Source of the DNA: Kofleriaceae bacterium
GTDB lineage: Bacteria > Myxococcota_A > Polyangia > Haliangiales > Haliangiaceae
DNA: 64,000 nt
Assembly: GCA_020633495.1 (NCBI GenBank)
Contig: JACKDR010000021.1
Location: forward strand, 1-64,000
Direction: 5' to 3'
Part shown: piece by piece, positions 1 through 8,286 of the stretch
Layout of the letters: each line of letters begins with the position of its first letter
How positions within the stretch are numbered: the first letter of the stretch is position 1
Made by a program: the position numbers and the translations under genes
The notes under the pieces: model-generated
Seen by the model: the letters and a program-made list of their open reading frames with translations, nothing else
Told to the model about the DNA's origin: nothing
The model's database searches: none

Positions 1-229
1 GACGTCACGCCGGCCCGGGTGACGCGCGCGTGCGGGGGTCCTCCGCCGGCGAGTTCCGCAGCGGGCCCACGCGAGCACGCGACGGCGTCACCGCCCGCGC
101 CACCACCCACGCCCGCGGTCTCGTCACCGCGAGGACTGTTCGAGCCGGCGGAGGATCCCCCCACGCGCGCGGCAGGACCCGGGCCGGCGCGCTCGCGGTC
201 TCCCGGACGACCCACCCCAGGATCCGGAA

Positions 230-312
230 GCCACCGCGCCACCGCGCCACCGCGCCACCGCGCCACCGCCACCGCCACCGCCACCGCCACCGCCACCGCC
301 ACCGCCGCCGCC
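230..312. repeat. Compound microsatellite (octamer then hexamer)
   Basis: Four copies of the octamer GCCACCGC (230-261) run directly into about seven copies of the hexamer GCCACC (262-303) and then GCC triplets. It lies just upstream of the GH92 gene. Nothing else convincing is seen in bases 1-379: the long frames there are low-complexity readings of this repeat. Such repeats are prone to slippage and could alter promoter spacing, but no promoter was recognised. Confidence 0.85.
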
Positions 313-379
313 GACCGCGGACGCTCCACGACAGGCGACGACAGATCCGCCGCCCTCCGCCTGGGCTAGGCTGCCGCCC

Positions 380-2665
380 ATGCGGGGAGGCACGCTGTCG
401 TTCGCGGTCATCGTGAGCACCACCCTCGCCACCGCTGCGGCCGGCGCCTGCGGCGGTGGCGACGACGACGACGACGGCGGCCCGCCCACCGAGGTCACCG
501 ACCCGCTGCCCTACGTCGACCCCACGATCGGCAGCGGCGGCCTCGGCTACGCCCACGGCGCCGTCTTCGTCGGCGCCGCCGTCCCCCACGGCCTGGTCAA
601 GCTGGCGCCCGACACCAACGGCTTCTTCGGCACCGTCGGCTTCCAGCACTTCTCCGGCTACTGGTACGGCGACGATCGCATCCAGGCGTTCAGCCACCTC
701 CACCTGCACGGCGCCGGCGCCTCCGACCTCGGCGTCCTCGCCGTGATGCCGACCACCGCCTTCGATCCGACGAAGACCTCGGTCGTCGACTACGAGGCGC
801 GGTTCACCAAGGCCGACGAGCACGCCCGCGCCGGCAGCTACCAGGTCACCCTCGCCGACGGCACCGCCGTCGAGCTGGTCGCCACCGCGCACGGCGCCCA
901 CCACCGCTACGCCCTGCCCGGCCCCGGCCACCTCGTCCTCGATCTCGCCAAGGCGCTGGGCGGCGACGGCGACGCCGACGCCGAGGTCCACCTCGACCCG
1001 GCCGCGCGCGAGGCCACCGGACGGCTCCACGTCGCCGGCTCGATGAGCCGCGCCTACGGCGGCTTCGACCTGTGGTTCGTGGCGCGGACCCGCCAGGCGT
1101 GGACCTCGCACCAGGTGTGGTCGGGCGGGGCCGACGCCGCCACCGGCGAGGACGCGGCCGGGACCGGCGTCGGGGCCGCGCTCGGCTTCGACGGCGCCGA
1201 GCCGGTCGAGCTCCAGGTCGGGGTGTCGCTGGTGTCGGCCGACGGCGCCCGCGCCAACCTCGACGCCGAGCTGCCGGCCTGGGACCTCGACGCCACCCGC
1301 GCCGCCGCCGAGGCCGCGTGGCGCGACCGCCTCGGCGTCGTCCGCGTCACCGGCGGCAGCGAGGCGGCGCGGCGCACCTTCTACACCAGCCTGTACCACG
1401 CGTTCCTCATGCCCACCGAGATCCAGGACGTCGACGGCCGCTACCGGCTCGCCGGCGTCGACACGCCGCTGACCGCCGACGGCTGGACCCAGCTCAGCGA
1501 CATGTCGCTGTGGGACACCTACCGCACGGTCCACCCGCTGTACGCGTGGCTGGCGCCGGCCTCGGCGCGCGACGCCGCGCGCTCGCTGATCGCGCTCGGC
1601 GACGGCCTCGGTGCCTACCCGCGGTGGCCGATCGCGATCGGCGAGAGCGGCACGATGCTGGGCGCGTCGGCGGAGATCGTCGTCGCCGACGCGGTCGCGC
1701 GCGGCGTCCGCGGCGTCGACGCCGCCGCGGCGTGGCCACGGCTGCGCGCCGCCGCGATGGACGCGACGCCGCCGGCCGGCGGCCGCGGCGGCCGCGACGA
1801 CGTCGACGAGTACCTGACCCTGGGCTACGTGCCGTCGTCGCGCGGCCGCTCGGTCAGCTGCACCACCGAGTACGCCCACGACGACGTCGCGCTGGCGACC
1901 CTCGCCGACGCGGTCGGCGCCGACGCGGACGCCGCGGCGCTGCGCACCCGCAGCCACGGCTGGCGCCAGCTCTACGACCCCGCGGTGGGGTTCCTGCGGG
2001 CGCGCGCCGCCGACGGCAGCTTCGCGCCCGCCGCCGACTTCGACCCGCTCGAGCTCTCCGACGACTACGCCGAGGCCAACGCCTGGCACTCGCTGTGGAT
2101 GGCCGGCCTCCACGATCCCGACGGCCTGGTCGAGCTACTCGGCGGCGACGCCGGCTTCGTCGACCGGCTCGACACCTTCTTCGACGAGGCCGCGCGCGAC
2201 TGGGACACCGCCGATCCGGCGGCCGCGAACTTCCCGCGCCCGTACTACTGGCACGGCAACGCGCCCGACCTCACCGCCGCGTTCCTGTACGCGCAGGCCG
2301 GTCACCCCGAGGCGACCCGCCGCTGGGTGCGCTGGATCCTCGACACCCACTACGCCGACACCCCCGAGGGCCTGGTCGGCAACGACGACGGCGGCACCCT
2401 CGGCGCCTGGTACGTCCTGGCCTCGCTCGGCGTCTACCCGGTCGCCGGCACCGACCGCTGGATCCTCGGCGTCCCGGCGTTCCCCGCCGCCCACGTCGAG
2501 GTCGACGGCCACGCCCTCGACATCGTCGCCGACGGCTGGATCGACGGCGCGATCGGCGTCGACGCGATCCTGCTCGACGGCGTCGCGGTCGACGGCCCCT
2601 ACCTCAGCCACGCCCAGCTGGCCGGCGCCCACGAGCTGCGCTTCGTGACGACGCCGGCCGACTGA
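380..2665 (+). CDS. GH92 family glycosidase (alpha-1,2-mannosidase-like) lipoprotein
   Basis: This is a 761-residue predicted exo-alpha-mannosidase of glycoside hydrolase family 92, Ca2+-dependent enzymes that trim mannose-rich glycans. The N-terminus is a signal peptide with a lipobox ending at Cys24 (AGAC), followed by a Gly/Asp-rich linker, so a surface lipoprotein is likely. Family signatures are visible: VDPTIGSGG and PHGLVKLAPD near the start of the mature domain, the SDMSLWDTYRTVHPL stretch in the middle, and the C-terminal GNDDGGTLGAWYVLASLG block. Length fits the family (about 700-780 residues). It converges on the next gene with only 15 bp between stops. Substrate is inferred from family only. 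Confidence 0.88.
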   Translation: MRGGTLSFAVIVSTTLATAAAGACGGGDDDDDGGPPTEVTDPLPYVDPTIGSGGLGYAHGAVFVGAAVPHGLVKLAPDTNGFFGTVGFQHFSGYWYGDDRIQAFSHLHLHGAGASDLGVLAVMPTTAFDPTKTSVVDYEARFTKADEHARAGSYQVTLADGTAVELVATAHGAHHRYALPGPGHLVLDLAKALGGDGDADAEVHLDPAAREATGRLHVAGSMSRAYGGFDLWFVARTRQAWTSHQVWSGGADAATGEDAAGTGVGAALGFDGAEPVELQVGVSLVSADGARANLDAELPAWDLDATRAAAEAAWRDRLGVVRVTGGSEAARRTFYTSLYHAFLMPTEIQDVDGRYRLAGVDTPLTADGWTQLSDMSLWDTYRTVHPLYAWLAPASARDAARSLIALGDGLGAYPRWPIAIGESGTMLGASAEIVVADAVARGVRGVDAAAAWPRLRAAAMDATPPAGGRGGRDDVDEYLTLGYVPSSRGRSVSCTTEYAHDDVALATLADAVGADADAAALRTRSHGWRQLYDPAVGFLRARAADGSFAPAADFDPLELSDDYAEANAWHSLWMAGLHDPDGLVELLGGDAGFVDRLDTFFDEAARDWDTADPAAANFPRPYYWHGNAPDLTAAFLYAQAGHPEATRRWVRWILDTHYADTPEGLVGNDDGGTLGAWYVLASLGVYPVAGTDRWILGVPAFPAAHVEVDGHALDIVADGWIDGAIGVDAILLDGVAVDGPYLSHAQLAGAHELRFVTTPAD

Positions 2666-2680
2666 CCGGGCGGCCCGGCC

Positions 2681-4147
2681 CTACCGCAGGAACGTCGACG
2701 GCGGCGCCGGCGTCCCGATCTCGGCGATGCCGGTGCGGTCGCAGACCTCGGTCGCGAGCATGTCGAACAGCCACGCCACCGGCGCCGGCGCGCCGCCGCG
2801 CCCGGCCAGGCCGACCGGCAGGCCGACCAGGCTCGCCGAGGTGAACGCGTCCGACCGCGGGATCGTGGTCTCGAACAGCAGCGTGCCGCTGTCGCCGAGC
2901 GCGATGCGGTGGAACGCCTCCATCGACGACGCCGAGCGGCCCTGGAACATGTTGACGACGGTGCCGACCAGCCGCGGCCGCGCCTCCGGCGCCAGCGCCG
3001 CGAGGCCGCGCTCGAGCATCGACGCCGAGCGGCTGGCGATCATGTCGGACTGCAGGACCCCGACCACGTGGGTGCACGCGGCCAGGACGTCGGCGGTGAC
3101 GTCGAACATGCCCGCCGGGCAGTCGATCAGCACCAGGTCAGCGCGCTGCCGCGCCTGCTCGATCAGCGCCCGCCACTCGGCCGCCATGCTGCGGCGCGCG
3201 GTCGCCGCCGCCGGCAGGGTCGCCCCCGCCGCCGGCACCAGCTCGAGCCGCGGCACCGAGGTCGCGCGGATCACCGCGTCGAGCCCCGCGGGCGTGCCGA
3301 GGACGTCGTAGACGCCGCGCTCGACCCGCTCGCGTGACGCCAGCGCCGACAGCAGATCGCCGTTGATGTCGGCGTCGATCAGGATCGTGCGCAGGCCGCG
3401 CTGCGCGACGCTGCACGCCAGGTTGAGGGCGATCGTGGTCTTGCCGACCCCGCCCTTGGGGCTGGCCAGCGCGACCGCGACGCCCAGCGGCGCGCCGGTC
3501 GCGGCGACGCCGGCGCCCGGCCGGGTCGCCGGCGACGCCTCCCACTCGGCGTCGAGCTCCGACGGCGCCGCCGGCGCCGGCGGCGCCGAGCCGCGCACCG
3601 ACCGCGGCTGGCTGACGTCGGCGCGCACCGGCGACGGCACCGCGCGCAGCGGCGGCACGCCGGCGATGGTCTTGCTCGGCCGCTTGGGCGGCGCCGGCGG
3701 GCCCTCGCGCGCCAGCGCGACCGACGACGCCAGGGCCGCGGGCGACGCCACGCGCGCCGGCGCCGCCGGGGCCGCGGCCGGCGCCGGGGCCGGGGCCGCC
3801 TGGCGCGCCTCGGCGACCGCGTCCATGAGCAGCCCGGCCAGCGAGCCCAGCGGCGCCGGGTACGCGTTGGGCTCGGGCAGCCGCGACACCACGAACACCA
3901 CCGGGGTCGGCCCGAACAGCTCGTAGAACGCGTCGCGTCCGTCGGCGCCGCCGCAGCGGGCGCCGATGACCCGGCCGGCCTTGACCCAGACGGTGCCGTG
4001 GACGCGACCGTCCTGGCGCCGCAGCTCGACCGCGGTGAACTGGCGGCTGAGGCCGACGACCTGCAGGACGTCGGCGAGCTTGAACTCCTCGAGGCGGCCG
4101 GTCATCACCAGCGTGTGGTCCGTCGTCGAACGCTTGGTCTCAGCCAT
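2681..4147 (-). CDS. DUF4388 domain fused to ParA/MinD-like ATPase
   Basis: This 488-residue protein has an N-terminal DUF4388 (PATAN-like) domain (residues about 10-115), a Pro/Ala-rich linker (about 120-210), and a ParA/MinD-type P-loop ATPase. The deviant Walker A KGGVGKTT and the LIDADINGDL motif are intact, as is LVLIDCPAG in the middle. Proteins of this class dimerise on ATP and position cargo or regulate partners. Its ATG lies inside the end of the globin gene: ATGGCTGA carries both the ParA start and the globin stop, an 8-bp overlap that suggests translational coupling. There is no ParB, so chromosome segregation is unlikely. A role linked to the globin or to the nearby DUF4388 membrane protein is inference. 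Confidence 0.85.
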   Translation of the reverse strand: MAETKRSTTDHTLVMTGRLEEFKLADVLQVVGLSRQFTAVELRRQDGRVHGTVWVKAGRVIGARCGGADGRDAFYELFGPTPVVFVVSRLPEPNAYPAPLGSLAGLLMDAVAEARQAAPAPAPAAAPAAPARVASPAALASSVALAREGPPAPPKRPSKTIAGVPPLRAVPSPVRADVSQPRSVRGSAPPAPAAPSELDAEWEASPATRPGAGVAATGAPLGVAVALASPKGGVGKTTIALNLACSVAQRGLRTILIDADINGDLLSALASRERVERGVYDVLGTPAGLDAVIRATSVPRLELVPAAGATLPAAATARRSMAAEWRALIEQARQRADLVLIDCPAGMFDVTADVLAACTHVVGVLQSDMIASRSASMLERGLAALAPEARPRLVGTVVNMFQGRSASSMEAFHRIALGDSGTLLFETTIPRSDAFTSASLVGLPVGLAGRGGAPAPVAWLFDMLATEVCDRTGIAEIGTPAPPSTFLR

Positions 4148-4628
4148 CGTTGGCGCGCAGCGCGGTGGCGCTGCCCTCCCCGCGGGCGCAACGACCCATC
4201 TTCATGGTCTGGGCGAGCAGCCCGTAGACGCGCGCCCATGCGTCCCGGGTCTCGGTGGTGAAGGCCTCGCCGAGGCCGTAGTCGAGCGTCCACAGCAGCG
4301 CGGCGCCGACCGCGTCGTAGGAGGCGTCGGGCACGTGGTAGAGGTCGACGTGGCGGCGGCCCAGCGCGAGCACGACCAGGAACAGATCCTCGTCGACGTC
4401 GACGGTGTCGCGCCAGGCGTCGTCGGACCAGTCCATCGCGCGGACGATGAACTTGAGCATCGCCAGGAGCTTGCGCTTCTGCGGCGCGAGGTCGTCCGGG
4501 AACAGCCGTCGGTACGCCGGCGCGAGCTCGAAGAGCCGCTTGTAGAACAGGTCGGCCGCGGTCTCGCCGATCGGCTCGACCAGCTGCCACGACCTCCGGA
4601 TCGCTTGTTTGTGCGCCTCGGTCAGCAT
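4140..4628 (-). CDS. Single-domain globin
   Basis: This is a 162-residue bacterial globin, a haem-binding O2/NO-type sensor or carrier. The sequence starts MLTEAHKQAIRRSWQLVEP and continues with the B/C/E-helix pattern FYKRLFELAPAYRRLFPDD, as in Vitreoscilla-type haemoglobins and globin-coupled sensors. The H-region TRDAWARVYGLL closes the fold. Longer in-frame starts exist, but ATG at 4628 has a strong ribosome binding site (GGGGAGG) just upstream. It overlaps the DUF4388-ParA gene by 8 bp and is probably its operon leader. Two perfect 16-bp palindromes lie 59-126 bp upstream, so transcription is probably controlled by a dimeric regulator. There is no FAD/NAD reductase domain, so it is not a flavohaemoglobin. 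Confidence 0.85.
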   Translation of the reverse strand: MLTEAHKQAIRRSWQLVEPIGETAADLFYKRLFELAPAYRRLFPDDLAPQKRKLLAMLKFIVRAMDWSDDAWRDTVDVDEDLFLVVLALGRRHVDLYHVPDASYDAVGAALLWTLDYGLGEAFTTETRDAWARVYGLLAQTMKMGRCARGEGSATALRANDG

Positions 4629-4686
4629 GCCTCCCCTTCGCCTGGAACGTTGGTGCGCCTGCATCTTGGAGAGTTCGCGCGCGTCG

Positions 4687-4702
4687 ATCAAGCCGGCTTG
4701 AT
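4687..4702. promoter_or_regulatory. Perfect 16-bp palindrome upstream of globin
   Basis: ATCAAGCCGGCTTGAT is a perfect 8+8 dyad. On the minus strand a possible promoter (TTCGCC, 18-bp spacer, GAAAAT) places the -10 element across the edge of this palindrome, the classic position of a repressor operator. The promoter match is modest; the palindrome is certain. Confidence 0.5.
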
Positions 4703-4738
4703 TTTCGGAGCAACGCTCACAGTTGGCGAACGCGGAAT

Positions 4739-4754
4739 GTCCGGTGCACCGGAC
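4739..4754. promoter_or_regulatory. Second perfect 16-bp palindrome in globin/DUF4388 divergent region
   Basis: GTCCGGTGCACCGGAC is a perfect dyad 36 bp from the first one, in the region between the divergent globin and DUF4388 genes. It could bind a different dimeric regulator or be an activator site for the globin promoter. The remainder of 4755-5007 shows no gene. Confidence 0.45.
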
Positions 4755-5007
4755 GCTCGCGGATCGGCGCGCGCCACCCACGACGGGTGAACCTCACCGC
4801 GCACGGGCGAGGGGATGTTCGCAGCGCGCCAGTGCACTGCCACCCACGACCAAGGTTCGCCGCGACGAACCGTCGCGGCGGCTAGGGGAGTCGCCACCGG
4901 GGGCGGATCTGTTGCGTCGGCCCCTCGGTTCGACGCCGCATCACCCGGCAAGTGTGCGTCGCCACGCCGGCGCGATCTGGCACGCGACCTGCTCTGTCGT
5001 GGGGCCC

Positions 5008-5985
5008 ATGGCCCGTGCGTCCTCCGAGCCGCTGTACGTGTCGCGCAACCACCTCGAAGGTTCGCTGTGCGACGCCCCGCTCGAGCGCGTCCTCGCCGCG
5101 TGCAAGCGGCACCTGGTCACCGGCGTGGTCCGGGTCCACGTCGCCGGCCAGGACGGCGTCGTCGAGCTCCGCGCCGGCTACGTCGATCGCGCCCAGCTCG
5201 GCGACGCGTCGGGCCCGGCGGCGATGGCGACGCTGTGCGCCGCCCAGGACGGCTGGTACGAGGTGTCGCAGCGGCTGCCGGATCTCGGCGGCGATCTCGG
5301 CGCCGCCGCCCAGCTGATCGGCGAGATCGACCACGTCCCGCTGATCGTCCTGATGCGGCACTGCGAGGACAACGCGCTGACCTGCACGATCACCGTCATC
5401 AGCGGCTTCGACCGGGCGTGCATCGAGTACCGCGCCGGCGACATCGCGCGCGTCGAGCTCAACGGCTTCTTCGACGACGACGCCCTGCCCCAGATCCTGG
5501 CCTGGCCCGACGCCCGCTTCCGGATCGCGGCGCCGCCGCTCGACCTCGACATCGAGGGCTGGCCGGTGGCGCGCCGCGCCCCGACCGTGCCGTTCGTGGT
5601 CGGTCGCCCCGAGCCGACGCCGGCGCCGCGCGCGCCCACCGCGCCCACCGCGCCCGGCGCGACCGACGCGACCGACGCGACCGACGCGCCGCGCCGCCGC
5701 CGCGCCTCCACCAGCGGCGAGTTCCCGGTCAGGCTCCCGACCGCGCCGCCGGTGGCCCCGGCGCGCGCGATCGAGGTCGTGACGCTGCCGTCGTTCACCC
5801 ACCAGCTCGAGCGCGCGACGCCGCGCGCGCACTCGACGATGCGCACCCGCGCGGTGCGCCGCCGCGCCGACCGCGCCCTGTCCGCGGGCCTCGACGTGCC
5901 GCGCGGCCGCGAAGGCGTGTGGATCGTCGTGGCCTCGCTGCTGCTGCTGCTGGTCGGCATCGCCGCGCTGCTGATGCTGGCCTGA
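5008..5985 (+). CDS. DUF4388 domain protein with C-terminal membrane anchor
   Basis: This 325-residue protein carries two DUF4388-like modules: about residues 5-100, beginning LEGSLCDAPLERVLAACKRH, and about 115-200 with CTITVISGFDRACIEYRAGD. A Pro/Ala/Thr-rich low-complexity linker follows, then one C-terminal transmembrane helix (VWIVVASLLLLLVGIAALLMLA pattern, last 22 residues) with no tail. It is therefore tail-anchored with the DUF4388 domains in the cytoplasm. ATG at 5008 is preferred because upstream codons show no protein-like character. It is divergent from the globin/DUF4388-ParA pair; sharing the domain with that ATPase suggests they work together. The function of DUF4388 itself is not established. 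Confidence 0.75.
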   Translation: MARASSEPLYVSRNHLEGSLCDAPLERVLAACKRHLVTGVVRVHVAGQDGVVELRAGYVDRAQLGDASGPAAMATLCAAQDGWYEVSQRLPDLGGDLGAAAQLIGEIDHVPLIVLMRHCEDNALTCTITVISGFDRACIEYRAGDIARVELNGFFDDDALPQILAWPDARFRIAAPPLDLDIEGWPVARRAPTVPFVVGRPEPTPAPRAPTAPTAPGATDATDATDAPRRRRASTSGEFPVRLPTAPPVAPARAIEVVTLPSFTHQLERATPRAHSTMRTRAVRRRADRALSAGLDVPRGREGVWIVVASLLLLLVGIAALLMLA

Positions 5986-6006
5986 GCCGCGCGGCGGCCC
6001 GAGGCG

Positions 6007-6024
6007 GTCTCGGCGCCGCGAGAC
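6007..6024. terminator. Possible terminator between convergent genes
   Basis: GTCTCG and CGAGAC form a 6-bp stem around a GC-rich 6-nt loop, in the 42-bp gap between the converging DUF4388 gene and the lipase gene. There is no T tract, so this is weak support. Confidence 0.3.
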
Positions 6025-6027
6025 GAC

Positions 6028-6972
6028 TCAGCCCGTCGACGCCGCCGGCAGCGCCGTGGCGCCGTGGCCGAGCGCGGTCAGCAACAGCTCGGCGGCGTCG
6101 TGGCCGCCCGACCAGCCGACCTGGGCCCAGTGGTCGCGCTCGGTCTCGGCGCGCAGCGCGCCCCACCGCTGCGACGCCGCCGGCACCAGGCCGTCGCTGG
6201 GTCCGGCGACCCGCGCCAGGTAGGCGTGGGGCAGCCACAGCAGCGGGTGGACGCGGCCGCGATCGGCGGTGGCGGTGACGATGCTGGCGTAGCGGACGCC
6301 GGGCGCGTCGCGAACGTCGCGGTTGAACGACGCCAGCCGCGCGGTCGTGAGCCACTCGACCGCCGGGCTGGGCAAGCCGAGCTTGCCGACGACGGCGCGG
6401 GCGAGGTCGGGCGCGCCGCGAGTGAGCAGGTCGGCGATCGGCGTGCCGTGGTGCGGCGTGCCGATCGTCACCAGCTCGTCGACGCGCGCGGCGATCGCCG
6501 GATCGGTGAGCGCCCAGCGGGCGTCGAGGCCGCCCATGCTGTGCGCGATCAGGCGGACGCGATCGTGCGGCAGCGCGGCGATCCGCGCCGCCAGCGCCGC
6601 GGCGCGCGCCGGCACCGGCCCCAGCGGCGGCAGCCGCGCGGTGATCACGTCGAAGCCGACGGCGTCGAGCCGCGCCGCGACCCGCCGGAAGTACTCGACC
6701 CGGACCGGGCCGACGCCGACGGCGTCGAAGCCGAGGATGCCGTGGACCAGCACCACCGCGGGCCGGCCGCCGCGCCGGATCAGCGCCGGCGCGCCGCGCG
6801 CAGGCCCGGCGTCGGGCGCGTCGTCGTCGCCCGCCGCCGTCACCGCCCCGGCGTCGTCGTGCGCGTGCCCCGGCGTCGCCGCCACGTCGGCCCAGCCGGT
6901 GACGATCCAGGTGGCGCGACCGAGCGCCAGCGCGATCACCACCAGCACGGCCAGGACGAGCGCCGTGATCAT
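6028..6972 (-). CDS. Alpha/beta-hydrolase, lipase-like
   Basis: This 314-residue protein begins with a hydrophobic N-terminal helix (signal anchor or uncleaved signal), then an acidic linker, then a lipase-type alpha/beta hydrolase. Visible are VVLVHGILGFD (oxyanion loop), the nucleophile elbow AHSMGG, GTPHHGTP after it, and a late GLVP and WSGGHD region that can supply the catalytic Asp and His. The pattern matches bacterial triacylglycerol lipases related to the Pseudomonas/Burkholderia group. ATG at 6972 is chosen over an upstream TTG. Substrate is unproven; an esterase is possible. Confidence 0.8.
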   Translation of the reverse strand: MITALVLAVLVVIALALGRATWIVTGWADVAATPGHAHDDAGAVTAAGDDDAPDAGPARGAPALIRRGGRPAVVLVHGILGFDAVGVGPVRVEYFRRVAARLDAVGFDVITARLPPLGPVPARAAALAARIAALPHDRVRLIAHSMGGLDARWALTDPAIAARVDELVTIGTPHHGTPIADLLTRGAPDLARAVVGKLGLPSPAVEWLTTARLASFNRDVRDAPGVRYASIVTATADRGRVHPLLWLPHAYLARVAGPSDGLVPAASQRWGALRAETERDHWAQVGWSGGHDAAELLLTALGHGATALPAASTG

Positions 6973-7113
6973 GTCGACCAACCTGCCACGCCGGCGTCGA
7001 CGGTGGCAACGCGACGCCGCTTCACGCGATCGCCCGACGCAACCGACGTGCGCTGGCCCACCGGCGCGCCCACCGTCGCGCCCACCGTCGCGATCACCGA
7101 CGCGGCGGCGCGA

Positions 7114-8286
7114 TCACGACGCGATGGCGAGCGCGAGCGCCACGGTGGTGCCGAGCCCGACCTGGCTGGTCACCTTGACGGTCCCGCCCCACTTGCCGAC
7201 CAGCCGCTGGCACTGCGCCATGCCGAGGCCGACGCCGCTGTCGCGGGTGGTGAAGAACGGCTTGCCGACCCGGGCCAGGACCTCCGGCGCCATGCCGACG
7301 CCGTCGTCGCGGACCTCGAGCGCCAGCGTCCGGCCCTCGACCCGCGCCGCGACCGTGACCCGGCCGCCCGGGCGGTGCCGCGCCTCGACCGCCTGCGTGC
7401 CGTTGGCGATCAGGTTGATCAGCACCTGGGTCAGCTCGGTGGCGTCGAAGCGGATCGCCGGCAGCGTCGCCGGGCCGTCGTAGCCGATCGTGGCGCGGCT
7501 GCGCGCCGCCAGGTCGTGGCACGCCACCATGGCGTGGCGGATCACCGGGATCGGCGCCACCGCGGCGTCGGCGCGGGGCGGCCGCGCCGACAGGAAGCTG
7601 GCCAGCCCCATCGTGACGCCGCGCATGTGGATCGCGCTGGTCCGCAGATCGCGCGCCAGGCCGGGCAGCTCCTCGATGACCTCGTCGATCAGCGCGCGCT
7701 CGTCGGCGTCGATGGGCTCGCCGGCGTGCAGCTTCTGGATGCCTTCGGTGGCCTCGGCGAGGTCGACCAGGCGCTCGGCGTTGATCACGACGCCGGCCAG
7801 CGGCTGGTTGAGGTCGTGCAGCACCGCGCCCGCGATGCTGCCCAGGGTCGCCAGCCGCTCGGTCTCGAGCAGCCGGTGCTGCAACGTCGCCGACTCGCGC
7901 CCGAACGACCACGCCTCGAGCCCCCACTGCACCAGCTGCAGCAGCTCGTCGCGCTCCCACGGCTTGACGATGTACCGCGCGACCAGGCCCTCGTTGATCG
8001 CCGTGAGGATGGGATCGACGTCGGAGTACGCGGTCATGACCATGCGCACCGTGGTCGGCCACCGCGCCTTGACGATCCGCAGCAGCTCGTCACCGCCCAT
8101 CGCGGGCATGCGCATGTCGGTGACCAGGACCGCGATCTCGCGCGCCTCCAGGACCTCCAGCGCGGCCGGCCCGTCGGCGGCGACGACGACGTCGGCCTCG
8201 CCGGCGAGCGCCTGCTCGAAGACGATCCGGTTGGGCAGCTCGTCGTCGACGTACAGCACGACCGGCGCCTCGGCGACGGCGGTCAC
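7114..8286 (-). CDS. Response regulator-histidine kinase (receiver first)
   Basis: This 390-residue protein has an N-terminal receiver domain (phosphoacceptor Asp57 in VTDMRMP, Lys108 in YIVKPW) followed by a dimerisation/phosphoacceptor helix with His157 (VLHDLNQPL) and a C-terminal HATPase (NLIANGTQAVE, DDGVGM, GVGLGMAQC). It has no sensor or membrane segment, so it probably receives phosphate from another kinase. The start is a GTG that overlaps the TGA of the upstream sensor kinase as GTGA, a 4-bp coupling, so the two are co-translated. It is the last gene of the operon starting with the receiver-ThDP fusion. The H-box departs from HExRNP and resembles kinases whose Asp-Leu-Asn-Gln follows His. 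Confidence 0.85.
   Translation of the reverse strand: MTAVAEAPVVLYVDDELPNRIVFEQALAGEADVVVAADGPAALEVLEAREIAVLVTDMRMPAMGGDELLRIVKARWPTTVRMVMTAYSDVDPILTAINEGLVARYIVKPWERDELLQLVQWGLEAWSFGRESATLQHRLLETERLATLGSIAGAVLHDLNQPLAGVVINAERLVDLAEATEGIQKLHAGEPIDADERALIDEVIEELPGLARDLRTSAIHMRGVTMGLASFLSARPPRADAAVAPIPVIRHAMVACHDLAARSRATIGYDGPATLPAIRFDATELTQVLINLIANGTQAVEARHRPGGRVTVAARVEGRTLALEVRDDGVGMAPEVLARVGKPFFTTRDSGVGLGMAQCQRLVGKWGGTVKVTSQVGLGTTVALALAIAS

Noticed and set aside
5..2113. Long minus-strand frame opposite the GH92 gene and many like it across the window
   Set aside because: They are Arg/Ala/Gly-rich mirror readings of genes with G/C third positions; no domain, start signal or codon pattern supports them.
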